Source of the DNA: Liolophura sinensis
Lineage: Eukaryota; Mollusca; Polyplacophora; Chitonida; Chitonidae
Direction: 5' to 3'
Assembly: GCF_032854445.1 (NCBI RefSeq)
Contig: NC_088302.1
Coordinates: forward strand, 42,570,645 to 42,634,644
Length of the DNA stretch: 64,000 nt
Part shown: piece by piece, positions 46,700 to 58,900 of the stretch
How positions within the stretch are numbered: the stretch's first letter is position 1
How the letters are laid out: every line of letters starts with the position of its first letter
Notes under the pieces: generated by a model
The model's database searches: none
Told to the model about the DNA's origin: nothing
What the model saw: the letters and a program-made list of their open reading frames with translations, nothing else
Translations under genes and position numbers: made by a program

Positions 46700-48230
46700 C
46701 ACACCTACATGAATCACCAACCCCTGATTTACAGCTGTTAAGGATGACTTACTGTTCCGATCATTATGTATGCATGTACCTTGAGCTCATTCAAATTAAG
46801 ACGACATATTTTCATGCATTCCGTGTATATTTCTCTTAAAGTATACCTGCAAGATCTAACAAGTGTTATTATCTTGGACTAACTTCCGCATTACCTAACT
46901 GGTCCACCGTGTTCAGAGTACCAGAAATTTATTGCCAATAACCCTCCTTGTTTGAATTACCAATTCGTCTACGTATACGCCTTGCCTAACGTAAACCAGG
47001 CTGATCCACAGAGCTGCAGACCAGAGCCTCGGACTCCACATGCACATACAGCATGGATACTAAATTTACACAGTGTAACCCCTTGAGTGAAGTCATAATT
47101 ATTTGTATGCTGTCTGTGGATATTAGTCCGTAAAACACAATTAGTACGTGAACCGAAATATGCATGTGACTGTCATCACGGCTGTCCTTAATTCCACACA
47201 TGACACGAGGTGATGGCAGGCAGTACAAAGCATAAGCAAACTTTACATTTAAACTGAATTAAATAACAAACACAACACTGAGTTAAGGTTTACGTTGGCG
47301 GCGGTTCACTTGTCGATTGCATGCCCGTCCAGATCGTTTCCTGGTCAGTACCTACCTTGGGCAAATAGATGGAACCTAAAATGTGCTCCAGTTGACATTT
47401 ACTTCGCCATTTCTCTGAAAATCTTTTTGAAGAAAGCTGATGTCTCGGCGAATAAACAATGATGAGGAAGAACCTTAGACTGATGCGATGCATACTTAAG
47501 GAATACAAGCAATTTGAAATGTATAAATACCGTCCTCAAAAGTCACTTTTGAATCAGTTGTCCTGGTGGTATCCCTGTACATTCTACTCCAAACGTCAAG
47601 GTAATGTGTCTAAGCATATTTTTGTTTTACATACTAAGATATATTTTGTCTCCGTGTAGCTTCTAAGATTTCCAGTAATAACAGTTCTTTCAGTTCGTGT
47701 CTTGATACCACTTTTATAAGGCATGATGTCTTTACGACGAGATGAAGAAAATTTCATTTTTATAATAACATTGGGGAACATGGACAGAAAAAAACCAGGC
47801 AAAGCTCAGAAAAGAAAGAAACAGAAAGAAAAAAAACAACCGACACAGCCTGGAGAAAACCTGATAGAGGCAGCAAGGCAGAACCAAGAGAACCAAAAAA
47901 CATAGCCCACAGAAAAATGGCCAAAGCCCAGAGGACAGCCTATAGATCAGGGCTTAAGGTGTATAGTTAGCTGTACTTGAAAGATTCGACCATTCTAACT
48001 CAGGGGTCAACGACTGGCCGTTTGTACAAAACATTAGGCCTCTCGGTCAGCGAAGGCTCCTGATACAAATCCCCAACACTGGAAGGTAGTCGCGTAAATT
48101 CTCCATTGTGTACTAGTGGTGATAATTTAAAAATACACGAAACTGTAGATTTTTTTTCTTACTGTGCAATTTACGATGTGACTTATTATATAAAGGTACA
48201 TAAAATTCTTCTTGGGGCAATACAGGGTCT
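46700..48230. other. Conserved upstream region of unit 4, no gene supported
   Basis: Counterpart of the upstream blocks of units 1-3. Parts of the purine-rich tract are deleted (near 47930). The minus-strand frame at 47290-47508 has intact counterparts in units 2 and 3 but not in unit 1. I see no known domain in it. Confidence 0.45.
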
Positions 48231-48450
48231 TCCATGACTCAGTTGGATAGCCCGTTAGCGCAGCGTAATGACCGAGAAGCCCCTCACGAATTCGGTCCCT
48301 GTGACTTCCTCTCGGCCGTACATGGGAAGGTCATGCAGCAACCTGAGGATCGTCGTGGGTTTCCTCCGGTTTTTTCCAACCATAATGCTGACCGCCGTTG
48401 TATAAGTGAAATGTTCTTGAGTACGGCGTAAAACACCAATCAAATAAATA
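48231..48450 (+). repeat. SINE family A, unit 4-specific insertion
   Basis: Head atgactcagttggatagc (A-box-like), the core and the gtaaaacaccaatcaaataa end. It lies just after cttggggcaatac, tens of bases from the unit-2/3 SINE-A, and is flanked by a diverged duplicate (cttgagcactac). It is an independent insertion near the same site. Confidence 0.75.
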
Positions 48451-48967
48451 AAAAAATGAATCCTTGAGCACTACAAATGGCACTAAACTGCTGTTTTCCT
48501 AAGGCCGAAACTACATACATGCACTGTCTGTCATCTGTCTTGCTGAAACATAAGTTCAAAGCAGCGTCTCTAATTTTTTACTAAATAAGCAAGTGACTCT
48601 TTGAATCCATCATGTGCAATTTCTTGATTTTTTAAAATGAAGCTTTAAATGTTTGCCTTTTGTTTTCGTGCTCCTCATAGCCCTTTGTTATTGCCCTGTT
48701 TCTTTGTTCCACAATTCCTTTGCATTGTGTACTTCTTTGTTTGCTTGGGGTTTTTTGTTGTTGTTGTTTTATTGCAATTGGTCGCTTTCTTTCACTTGAG
48801 GCATTCAGTGATAGCTGTTGTTCAGTTTTCGATTTATCTGTTTTTATGCTTAAGTCCAGGCTTTTAGTCAGTGACCTCTTTTCGATTTTACTAGATACTA
48901 TTTGTCATTACACTGGTTTCCGCGTTATGGGTTAATTGTACACGTGATGCCACAGCTGATGTCATAT

Positions 48968-49116
48968 TATATAACTAGTCGACCTGAACACCTAATGACC
49001 GGACACTGATACGGTCGACGGCTCTATCTGATCACATGCTGATTTTGTTAGTTCTGTTCATATGGCATACATTATCTAACCAATATTTCCAAACTGCTGT
49101 AAGTAAATGGAATAAA
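48968..49116 (+). pseudogene. Peptide-gene relic with all coding exons deleted (unit 4)
   Basis: The TATA context (TATATAA at 48968, then ctagtcgacctg) is joined directly to the last coding bases and the 3'UTR (gaacac, then ctaatgaccggacactgata), ending with AATAAA at 49111. In the intact units these two ends are about 2.3 kb apart with the first exon, all four coding exons and the introns between them. A single deletion with short similarity at the breakpoint (cgatctg / gaccttg) explains it. No peptide can be made from this locus. Confidence 0.85.
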
Positions 49117-50918
49117 AATATTTTTCATGTCTCTATGTTTTTTTTTAGTGACTTATCGATCACATAAATGTATGTCTTCATCAGGAAAGGTTGCTGTGAC
49201 AGTCTCACAAGTTAGACGATCTTTAGTAGAAAAAAGACTGATTCTGTCCGGAAAACAAAATTTGAAGATGTTTAAGATGTCAAATTTGTGCCTTGTATCA
49301 ATGTAATGAATGTCTGTATAGCCTGACATGGAAGTGCTCATACAGGATCTTTATGTTTTCTGTTTGTTCGTGCGATTCCAAACCGCTCCCCCCCCCCCAA
49401 AGACCAAGCTGCATTCTATTCGCATATGTACCGGTGATTTCTACAAGAACTATGCAGTTTATGACGCCTGTTGATTTTACCCATTTCTAAAGAGATTTAC
49501 TTGTAACGAGAGTAAAGGAGTTATACCAGAGATGAAAGGCAAAGCATTAATCAGCACAAATCCCGTCGAATTTTTACCACTATTTTACATTAGTCCAAAT
49601 AAAAACCTTAAAAAAAATATCGAAAATGTCTGTGCACGTGTTACCTTTCAGAATTGGTAAAAGTGTTCCTAATATTTATATATTATACATCGTGTCAATT
49701 CCTAAAACTTTAGCATCATTTTAACACGATGAATATTACAGGTATGAGTCAAATGTTTAAAGAGAACATACAGTGTGGCACTAGATATATACATAGGAAA
49801 TATTATATAGAACACAGTTATCACAGAAAAATATGTAAAAAATTCTGTAAAATTTTTAATAATATGAAGTTCAGCATTGGGGACATCGCACTGACGGACA
49901 ATTCAAAGTTCAGTAGCCTTGTTGTAGAGCCCTTGTGAACTTGGCCAATCACTAGTGCTGATGTGATAACGGGCTGTCACGTCAAAACACCTATTACCTA
50001 TGGACTGTCAGCGTGGTTTCTAGTGGATAGACAGATATCGGTGCAATAAATTGGATTTTGTGGTTAGTTTAAGTGTTAAACTGATGCATTAATAGGTACA
50101 GAGCTGAGAACGGCTGTCTGCGTCACAAGGCGTACATGTTGAGCGGGATACTACAGTAACTTGCCGGGGTGAGCTGCCAAGAAAACCGCCTTGAGAGAGT
50201 CATTACTTGAAGAAATATATTGTGATTTCGCATTATTTTCCCTTAGCAAAGTCAAATTGATTACGAAAATATCTTCCCAAAATCTGAATGAAAGGATCTG
50301 TTATCAATCAGAAGGTCCAGCTATGTTCGGTATATTCCCTGAAGTGAGTAAAGGCAGCTTGGCCAAATGCTTACACACATCCAGGATAAGGACGAGCAGG
50401 ACCTCTAAAACACGGCGATTGTGTCGCCCTGACCGAGCGCCAAACTAAAAGAAACATCGGCGCTTTGAACATGGAACAGAGCTAATACTCTTTGGTTCGG
50501 TATCTTTGTATTTTCTCATTGTCATATTGTTTAATACCGGTAGTACGGGAGAGCTCCAAGGTTTTGTGACGTCATTGCAGATAGCTATAACATGACAAAA
50601 TGGCGTCAACAAATGAGTGTCGAAGAATTTTTTAAATATTTTCAAAACATTTTTGAAATGCTACTTTATTAATTAAGGTAATAATTTGAACTATACTTAG
50701 TAAATACAGAAAATTTGATTTGATCTCTACATATCCTCTTTAAATGAGACGCTTTGCTGTGAATGCTGATCATAAAATTTGTAGTTGTTTTGCTAGAAAT
50801 AAAGTTTCGACAATCCGTCAGTCTAACGAACAGGTTTAGGCTGTATATATGTTTATACATCATGAATAAAATGAAGCGATTTACAAGAAAATGTACGAAA
50901 AATTAATTTACGAAGCGA
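49117..50918. other. Tail of unit 4, no gene supported
   Basis: Diverged counterpart of the unit tails, with several internal deletions. Frames such as 49729-49938 and 50191-50448 are not open in the other units. Confidence 0.5.
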
Positions 50919-50984
50919 AGTTATAGTCAGTTTAATAAACCAGACCGCCGTTTTAAAGGTGAAGCACTCTTGGCCACAAAGTAA

Positions 50985-51085
50985 AACAACAATCAATCAA
51001 GCAATAAATCAAAAAATCAACCAATAAATCAATCAGTCAACCAATAAATCAATCAATCAACCAATCAACCAATAAGTTAATCTCT
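50985..51085. repeat. AATC/AATA-type microsatellite at the right edge of the array
   Basis: Irregular run of aatcaatc, aataaatc and caaccaat words starting about 65 bp beyond the point where unit homology ends. Confidence 0.85.
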
Positions 51086-51724
51086 AATTTGAGCACAGCA
51101 TGTACTGTGGGACAGGTACAGAAAATCAGCTTTAAATCTTTATGTACTATATACTGATCAATTTCACTTTCTATTTGCTGAGTGAGATTGCTGAAAGCAG
51201 CTTCTTTAGGTCAAATATGAATACTTTAATTGAATATTGTTTCAAGTCATGCTCAAGAAGTTTTATATTATGGTGGTCATATTCATGGGTGGAGAAAACA
51301 GAATTGCCCTGTGAATAGAAGTTTTCCACTCGTGACGTGCTTACATGGACACAACATTTCTGTGTATTTTAGGGTCTAAAATTTGATGTCACAGCTAGCC
51401 GGCCATTTCTGGTGTACAGGTGCATGCTTGGTAGTTTTATTGATGAAAGCTTGAAATTGCTGGCGAGAGAACACAAAGTGTCAGGTAGCAAAGAGGCTTC
51501 GAGTAACACCTCTTTTGCGTTGCTAGGTGTTCCTTACAGCGTAGGAAGGTCCCGATTTTGACGGTCAACCTCTGTTAAGGGGTTTATGGTCGCTTTCTCG
51601 CACGCTGGATAATGCAGGCATGCACCAAGTTATGATTGGAGCTAAATTAAAGCACTAAACGTTAACACTGTGGTCTTAATTAATAATGACTTGAGACAAG
51701 GATGTTCTGAAAACGAAAGGAGAT

Positions 51725-51825
51725 AAACCCACCACACCTGTATGACAAACAACATTACCTATTACTAACAAACCCACCACACCTGTATGACAAGCAACAT
51801 TACCTATTAGTAACAAATCACCCAA
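51725..51825. repeat. Two-copy 45-bp tandem repeat
   Basis: aacccaccacacctgtatga at 51726 recurs at 51771, with caacattacctattact/agtaac after each. Confidence 0.85.
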
Positions 51826-51842
51826 GCTTGTTATTAAGGATG

Positions 51843-51940
51843 CGGATGCGGTCGTGGGTTTCCCCCGGGCTCTGCCCGGTTTTCATCCATCATAATGCTG
51901 GCCGCCGTCGTATAAGTGAAATATTCTTAGACTCTTAGAC
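51843..51940 (+). repeat. SINE family A, 5'-truncated
   Basis: Blocks ggtcgtgggtttcccccggg and cataatgctggccgccgtcg, then ataagtgaaatattctta. Head absent. Confidence 0.8.
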
Positions 51941-51959
51941 TTGCTCTCTCTCCAGTGAA

Positions 51960-52087
51960 CCCGTATCTCTGTAAGCTCAGTGAGAATGCTGGCTGTTTCC
52001 CAGTCTCGCCTTTTAGTAGTTAGCCTGACTCACCCGACGGGAAGTCACAGGATGCGGCTGAGAGTCTCGTTTACCACGGGATAACAG
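51960..52087 (+). other. Candidate non-coding first exon of the sarcoglycan gene (speculative)
   Basis: A relatively GC-rich stretch ends in a strong donor (ATAACAG then GTAAGACC at 52088). Related vertebrate genes begin with non-coding exons, and the next acceptor (CCTCACAG at 55851) precedes the coding ATG. Exon start and linkage are guesses. Confidence 0.15.
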
Positions 52088-53876
52088 GTAAGACCCCTCC
52101 TGAATTCAGCTGGTTCATTTGAACATATTGATGGACTTTGTAAGCTACTTGAACAAGGCTTTCGGGCATGGGTTCAGATGTAAGTATTATCTGCACATAA
52201 ATACAGGCGGACACGGTGCCCTCTATTTCTCCATGAATCTGACTACAAGCCTATAGAGCTTAAGAATGGCAACAGACTTTCATAAGTGCACGTTCCCTGT
52301 TGTAGAGTTGAACGTCTTGGTTAATAATATTATGTACTATATCGTGGATGGTTCCGTTATTCACACAAGAAAACTCGATTGTTACCAAATTTGTGAATGA
52401 TCGAGCCGTAGGGCTACACGTTCACTGAAGTCCTAGCGGTGTACAGACAGGCCCCTCTAAATGGGTATACATTGCCTACAGCCAAGATGTATATGATTGC
52501 ACTTTTACGTTGCGCACACACAAATAACACAGCACTCGTATATGCAGAGACAGGTTTATATGCTAAGTACTGTGTGCTGTGTAAGGTTACGTTATTCTAC
52601 GTGCACGGCTTCAGGGAAGTACATGTACTTTGTCAGGACGGCTCATAATGGCCCGCATGGCGCTAGGAACGGTAAGGAAAGGCTCATGGCTAGCCCTCAC
52701 GCTGCTATATGACATAGGGTAAACCGCTTTCTTAGAGATGTCCGCCCTGTTACAGTCCTCACCCCTGGAAGACTTAACAAGTAGACAGTGGTAGTACAGC
52801 TAGTGTAAGAGGGTCATGAAACCCTACACCCTCGCCGGCTGTTCGCGGGCATGCCAGCTGGGATGTATATATAGCCTAGGAAGAAGAGACCAAGTGTTTG
52901 ATTGTGAGGCTAAATCTGAGAAAATACTTGATGCTAATGTTGACCTACTGCTGCATGTGCGTTTCCGGAAGTTAACGGGAGGTAGGTGGTAGCTTGGGGG
53001 GAGGGGCCTTAAGTTTTCATAAGCACGTTGGTTTCGACGCATACATATAGATCTCGTACTATTTGATGTAGGTAATTTGCTAACTTCAACAATGATAAAA
53101 TTACATATACATATGAATAAGAAACTTTCACGTTATACTAAAACACACACAGCCATATGCAACTTGCACTTTTCTCTATAACAGATCGAAAATTCAACCG
53201 TGTATGTACACTTTGTTTTTTGTTATTTAAGTCTTGCGACTGGAAAAGAAATAGCATGTCATCACCTTGGAATATATATGGGGGCGGAAAACCAGCTTTT
53301 TTGTTCTTTCAAAAATATACAAAATTCTGTTATGTTTTAGCAAATAACAAATTGACAATACATATATTTAACGTGTATCGCCAAATTATGATATTTGTGT
53401 GCCAGTTGCACATGCAGCGGTTGAGAGTTACATGGGTAGTGATGTAATGTACGATCACATGATACACATAACAGCTTAAGATTAAGAAGCATACATTATT
53501 TGGCAAACGCATTGCATATTCTCGCATTTTTCTTGTCTGAATATGAAATATTGTTCAATCCGATGAAGATGCACTGTGTGTATGGATTTGGATGGCGTGG
53601 TTAAATTTGGGAAGGTCTGAATTTTGGTGTAGATTTTTGTCGAATGTGAATCGTTTACATTTACATGCATTGGGTATGAATACTGTTTACAAAAGAATCC
53701 ACATGTGAGGAAAAAAAACTTCACCAACCTGTTAAAATGTCGCATTTCTTTTCACCAAAGACTATCGCTTTCTGTGAAACTTAGTCGTACCCAATTCAGA
53801 TTAAACGAAGCGTTCAATTTAAATAATATTAGCAAATATTATTATTGACACTCAAATGTAGACTGTTTTACATTCA

Positions 53877-54450
53877 AAATTCTGTTGAAAAACATTGAGA
53901 ATGTATATAATGTTCAAATGTATCAAACGCTGGTATTCATTAAGAACCAGCAAACAGCTTTAACTTTTTTACATGTTTTTTTTTGCACGTTTTGTATGAA
54001 TCATTGCCGAGGCACGACAAGGAGGAAGCCGTCCATGGCGACAAATTATTGAAATACGAAATGTTTTAACTATGTACTGTTTATTTCTGCATTTTAACGA
54101 GAAATTATATCCTTAGATAGATGTACAGCTTTTTCCTTCGCTCATAGCCATTCAAATGATATCCTTCTGGGGAAAATATGTATTTCTCAACAGATGTAAT
54201 ATGTTAAAAAATCTGCTGAAAAACTTTGTGAATGTTACTTAATGTTCAATGTATCAAACGCTAGGATTGATTAAGAGCCTGTCAACAGCTATAGAATGTT
54301 TGCAGGTGGTTTTTTGCATGTTTTGTATGAATCATTGGGGAGGTACTACCAGGGGAAAGACGTGAAAAACGAGAAACTGTGGAAACACGTAATATTGTAA
54401 CTATCTACCGTTTGATTTTGCATTTTGCAAATAGCACAACGAGAAATTAC
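53877..54450. repeat. Diverged two-copy local duplication of about 330 bp
   Basis: Both halves contain ctg(t/c)tgaaaaac, aatgttcaa(a)tgtatcaaa, gctgg/aggatt with attaagaacc/gcc, then tgcatgttttgtatgaatca and gagaaatta. First copy from about 53877, second from about 54211. Unknown repeat, no coding potential seen. Confidence 0.7.
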
Positions 54451-55037
54451 TTTGTTCCTTCCCTATTTAATTACTTTGTTTACAGCCTTTCCCTCCTGTG
54501 ATTGCTCCCGTATATGACATACAATTTCATCCATGACCTTTTGCTCATGTTCCCTTTGCTCTGATTGTTGTTGTGATCTTAGAATAGTTATTTGTGGCCT
54601 ACTGCAAAAATATAAGTGTCTCAAACAAAAATAATATGTTATGATGTTTATTTACCCCACAAAATGCATTTTATGGAAAACATTTGGGTCATTTACCGTA
54701 GAATAAAATCCGGTACGGTACTTATATGTTCTGTCGTCTGTTTCGAGGAAAGAAAAACAGGGAATACTGTGTGTTTAGTTAGCCGTCACAAAGTAGGGCC
54801 GACAGTATTGTGATCATGTGGGAAAATGCCGTGTAGAGGTGACGGCGTTTGTGTTCCGTTGGGTTGTTTTGTTAAATTTGAGGATAGGTATTTGCAGTGT
54901 ACACATACATAGAGGTGTATGGTGGTAATTTGTGTTGTGACGTGGTGTGTTTAAGGTCAAAAGTAGCCGTCAGTTTTATGTTCAGGTGCAGGTACACCGG
55001 CCTGTTAAGACAGGTATGTATGCATGTAGGTATGTAT

Positions 55038-55255
55038 GCCTGGGGTTTTACGTCGTACTTAACAATTTTTCGTTTATATGACGACGGGGATTCATTAGGT
55101 GTGTGCCTCTCACTGTGTCCACACCACAAAAACGCTGCCTCCACTGAAGCATCTGCTGAAAACACCAGACATGACACCAGACATGACACCCCACCCAGTC
55201 ACATTATACTAACACCGGCCCAACCAGTCATGTTTCCTTTGCTCTAACCATCTGT
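55038..55255 (-). repeat. SINE family B, long copy
   Basis: Reverse complement of the SINE-B body and 3' end: gggttttacgtcgtacttaa, catatgacgacgg-type core, cacattatactaacaccggc and caaccagtcatgtttcc. The tRNA-like head is not clear. Confidence 0.75.
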
Positions 55256-55524
55256 TCACCAGTCACCACATACCTACGATGCAATCTTGATAAAGAAAAA
55301 ATTATTGTGGGGTTTTCACGATAGATTCACCACAGAAATAAAAAGAATGTTGGAAATTTTTGCCGCGATAAGGACCAAAATATGAATATTTTCATCGCCG
55401 ACAAAATACATTCTGTGGTGTAGGCCCTGTACCCGCCGATAGATTTATATTGTATGTATAGACTCTAACATCTCTAATTGCCACATGCATGTACTCCAAT
55501 TTTCTCCAAGGACTCTCTTTGATT

Positions 55525-55680
55525 ACAGGGATGCCTTAGCGGCCTAGCGTAGTAGCACAGCACAATGTCCAAGGAGCCTCACACCAGGTCTACCAGCAAC
55601 CTGGGCATGGTCGTTCCCCCCCCCCCCCCCCCCGGCTCTGCCTGGTTTCCTCCCACCATATACTGAGCGTTGGGTCAACT
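55525..55680 (+). repeat. SINE family A, internally damaged
   Basis: Head-like gatgccttagcggcctagcg, then accagcaacctgggcatggt, an 18-base C run near 55616 and the ggctctgcctggtttcctcc core. The 3' end is lost. Confidence 0.7.
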
Positions 55681-55867
55681 AACATCTGAGTTATTTGAGC
55701 TAATTTGACTCAGAAAAATGAATTACATGAGCAGATCAGCTGAGTAATGATTGACTTCTGTTGGTTTCCCGACTAACCAAGTGTCACAGTATAACCATGA
55801 GATTCGTGGCCTGCTTTCCTGCGTGTCTAAATTTCACATCTATCCTCACAGTGACCAGTTGGATACA

Positions 55868-55879
55868 ATGTCCAGTTAG
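55868..55879 (+). promoter_or_regulatory. Three-codon upstream ORF before the sarcoglycan start
   Basis: ATG TCC AGT TAG lies in the leader between the acceptor (55851) and the coding ATG (55933), in a different frame. It could mildly lower translation. Functional relevance is unknown. Confidence 0.3.
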
Positions 55880-55932
55880 ATCCAGAGTGTGTTGACGCTG
55901 TGTGCCCTGCTGCGGGAGGTCACAAACTGACC

Positions 55933-58900
55933 ATGACGAGCACCTTGACCCCTGGGGATGCGGACAACCCCACCCTCCGCAAACACAGGGTCGGGATCTA
56001 CGGCTGGAGAAAGCGGTGTCTCTACGGCTTCATCCTCGTCATCTTCGCCATTCTCATCATCAACATTGCTCTCACCGTCTGGATCATTCGCGTTATGGAC
56101 TTCTCTATCGTGAGTAATAGGCCACTGCTAATTTATTGTTCTCATTTTGACCTTTTCTCAAAATGACAGATGTTTAAAACGATGTTATTATCATCAATTT
56201 TTCACCTAAAATAATATATTTGCCGTTAAGACAAAGTTTTATTTATATTTTAAACGCTCAATAGTTTGCATTCGGTGGCCACAAAAAGACATGTTTATAT
56301 GAGGTAAAGTCTTGAGAAATGAACAAGTAATGACCCCTGACCTTAGCAGCATCTCGCGCTCAGATCATGGAACTATACCTCCAGATACCAAACAAACCGT
56401 GACTCTCACCACTGAGAAGTTTGAAGGCTGCTAGTCTCCAGCGAAAGGATATTACTGTTACATGTGCAATGTATATTTAGATTTATTTCTCACATTAATA
56501 CTTGTGGAACATGTGTGTCATATATCTGCTTACTAAATACAGGTGGCACCTGTAGCGAGTATATGTACGTGTGCTCCTTTCTGAGTTTCATTGGATGGAT
56601 TTTGTGGCTTATAGAGATCCTACTTTTGCATCATAGTGTTACAACACGTGATGCACGTAAGATCTGCACGTATGATCAGCTCATCCAATATAGTGTATTT
56701 CTAGCCAAGATCAATCATGTACATATATAACTAGCTGACTGTAGGCAATGTTCTGTGGCAAATACTGTGAGCAAATATTGAAACATTTAAACACATATTG
56801 GTACAACTCTGTTCCAGCGAGGGATGGGCCGATTACAAATCATTGAGAAAGGCGTACGAGTGAACGGCGAGGTGGAGTTCCTTGACTCTTTGTACACGTC
56901 ATCAGTAAAAACCAGAAATGTAAGTCCACCCAATGTAAACTTTTCCATTGCTATTGACAAATTAGTTTTCTCACAACACTCATGAAAATAGATATTACCG
57001 GTATATCCTTTATGTGTTTTTGCTTCTTTTGTCATGTTTTAGCTTTCTCGTGCGTCTTTCATTTTTTGTACATGTAGTGGACTTAATGCATTTATTAAAT
57101 ATGATTTATTGTCTTTTGAGAAACCAGATTCATTTGGACCATTCTCAATTTTTCGTTGAGAAATTAGCGTTATGTAGACTTGTTCATTTTAATTAACTAA
57201 TGAACAATGGTGTTGATTGGCTCTTTACACAGGGAAAATTTGCATGTGGAATCCAGTGGGGATGTCGCCCCACACGCCAGAGATCACTTAGACAGCATCA
57301 CTCGTCTTTCGTTTTAATACTTTAATGAGCTTTATGGCTTTAATGAGCTTTATGGCAGTGAAAGGTTTGCCTTAGAGACGTTTACGTGTACTTTAAATCA
57401 GGCTCGGAGTTAGGGGATTAAATGATGAACTGTAGAATATCTATAAGGGAATGTCCTTACACATGGAGTTTACCCACCTCCTCGTAAAAGTAGGAAAAAG
57501 AGACTACGTATCTTAGGCCAGAGGTGATTAAATGATGAATTGTATAATATCTATAAGAGAATGTCCTTACACATGGAGTTTACCCACTTCATCGTAAAAG
57601 CAGGAACAAGAGACTAAGTATCTTAGGCCAGAGTTACTTTAGGAGTGAAAGGTTTGCCTTAGAGATGTTTACGTGTACTTTAAATCAGGCTCGGAGCTAG
57701 CGGATTAAATGATGAATTGCAGAATATCTATAAGGGAATGTCCTTACACATGGAGTTTACCCACCTCCTCGTAAAAGCAGGAAAAAGAGACTAGGTATCT
57801 GAGGCCAGAGGTGATTAAATGATGAATTGTAGAATATCCTTACGGGAATGTCCACTCCGCATGTCCTGCAGGGAATGGCTGCTTCACTGTCGTAAAACTA
57901 ATATGGTAGCATCTGGGGAACCATTATAACAGTTAGGAGAAAAAAATATTGTGTCTATATTACTAGTCGTATGACTGTTCATATTAGAAACATGTTTGTT
58001 TTCACGTAATCGATTCATAGTACATAGCTCAGTGCCATGAACTTTCCGCTCTGCTATATAGGACGTTCAAGTCCAGTTTCATTAATGGAAGACAATAATA
58101 TAGGTTTGTCCTGTTTGCCAGTCGAAGTAATATATTGTTTAAAGCAACCAATACAAGTAGCATCATAATTTAAAAACAAATACGATTTATTCTCTTTTGA
58201 GAAATCACATATATTTGGACCATTCGTCATTCTCGGTGAGAAATTGGTATTATAGTGATTTGTCCATTTCAGTGAACTGATGAACAATAATGTTAATTTG
58301 TTCTTTTACAGGGGGAAAATTTGTATGTGGAATCCAGTGGGGATGTTGTCATACACGCCAGGGATCACCTAGACAGGATCGCGAACGAAATAAATATAAG
58401 TTAGTTTCACATACATTGTTCAGATTTACTATACATCGTTTAACGTCACCGTCATATGACGACGAGGAGTCAGTAATTGTGCGTACATTTCTTGCGTCAA
58501 CTTCCTTTATGACTTCACTGGAGTCATATTTACAAATGTATGATGACCGGTGTTACAAACCACTCTGTTTGGACCCCCTGAAATTGTATGTGGTATAGTT
58601 TGACACATTAACCAACTAGCTCAACCGAAGATTTATGTCCGATAGTTTGGTAAGTAAACATCTATAATAACTGACTTATTGGAAGTTTTATGTCGGTTAA
58701 TTTATCAAGTGTATATTTGATATATACGGTGGTGGGGACTTACGTGGCCCAGTGGGTGGCGTGCTAGCGCAGCATAGTGATGCAGGAACCTCACGTCGAT
58801 GCGATATACGTTGTTGTGCGACTTCGTATATGTTTGAAGCTTGCCAGAAAGCTGCGGATGGTCGTCAGTCCCAACACGCCCCCAACCCCGCTTCCCGACC

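Larger units (their letters stand above)
44371..50918. repeat. Array unit 4 (segmental duplication, coding exons lost)
   Basis: It has a SINE-B head, then a second partial copy of the head sequence near 44820-45060, the minisatellite, the upstream block (46986-48960), a gene relic and the tail. Homology to the other units stops near 50918 (after cgaaaaattaatttacga), the right edge of the array. It groups with unit 1 by the minisatellite SINE-A and by the last coding bases (gaacac). Confidence 0.85.
50919..55851. other. Unique region between the array and the sarcoglycan gene
   Basis: No protein-coding exon could be recognised. It contains an AATC-type microsatellite, a 45-bp tandem repeat, SINE fragments and a local duplication (separate entries). 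The frames at 52439-52712, 53157-53447 and 54616-54813 have no motif or conserved counterpart here. It may contain the sarcoglycan promoter and non-coding first exon. Confidence 0.5.
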
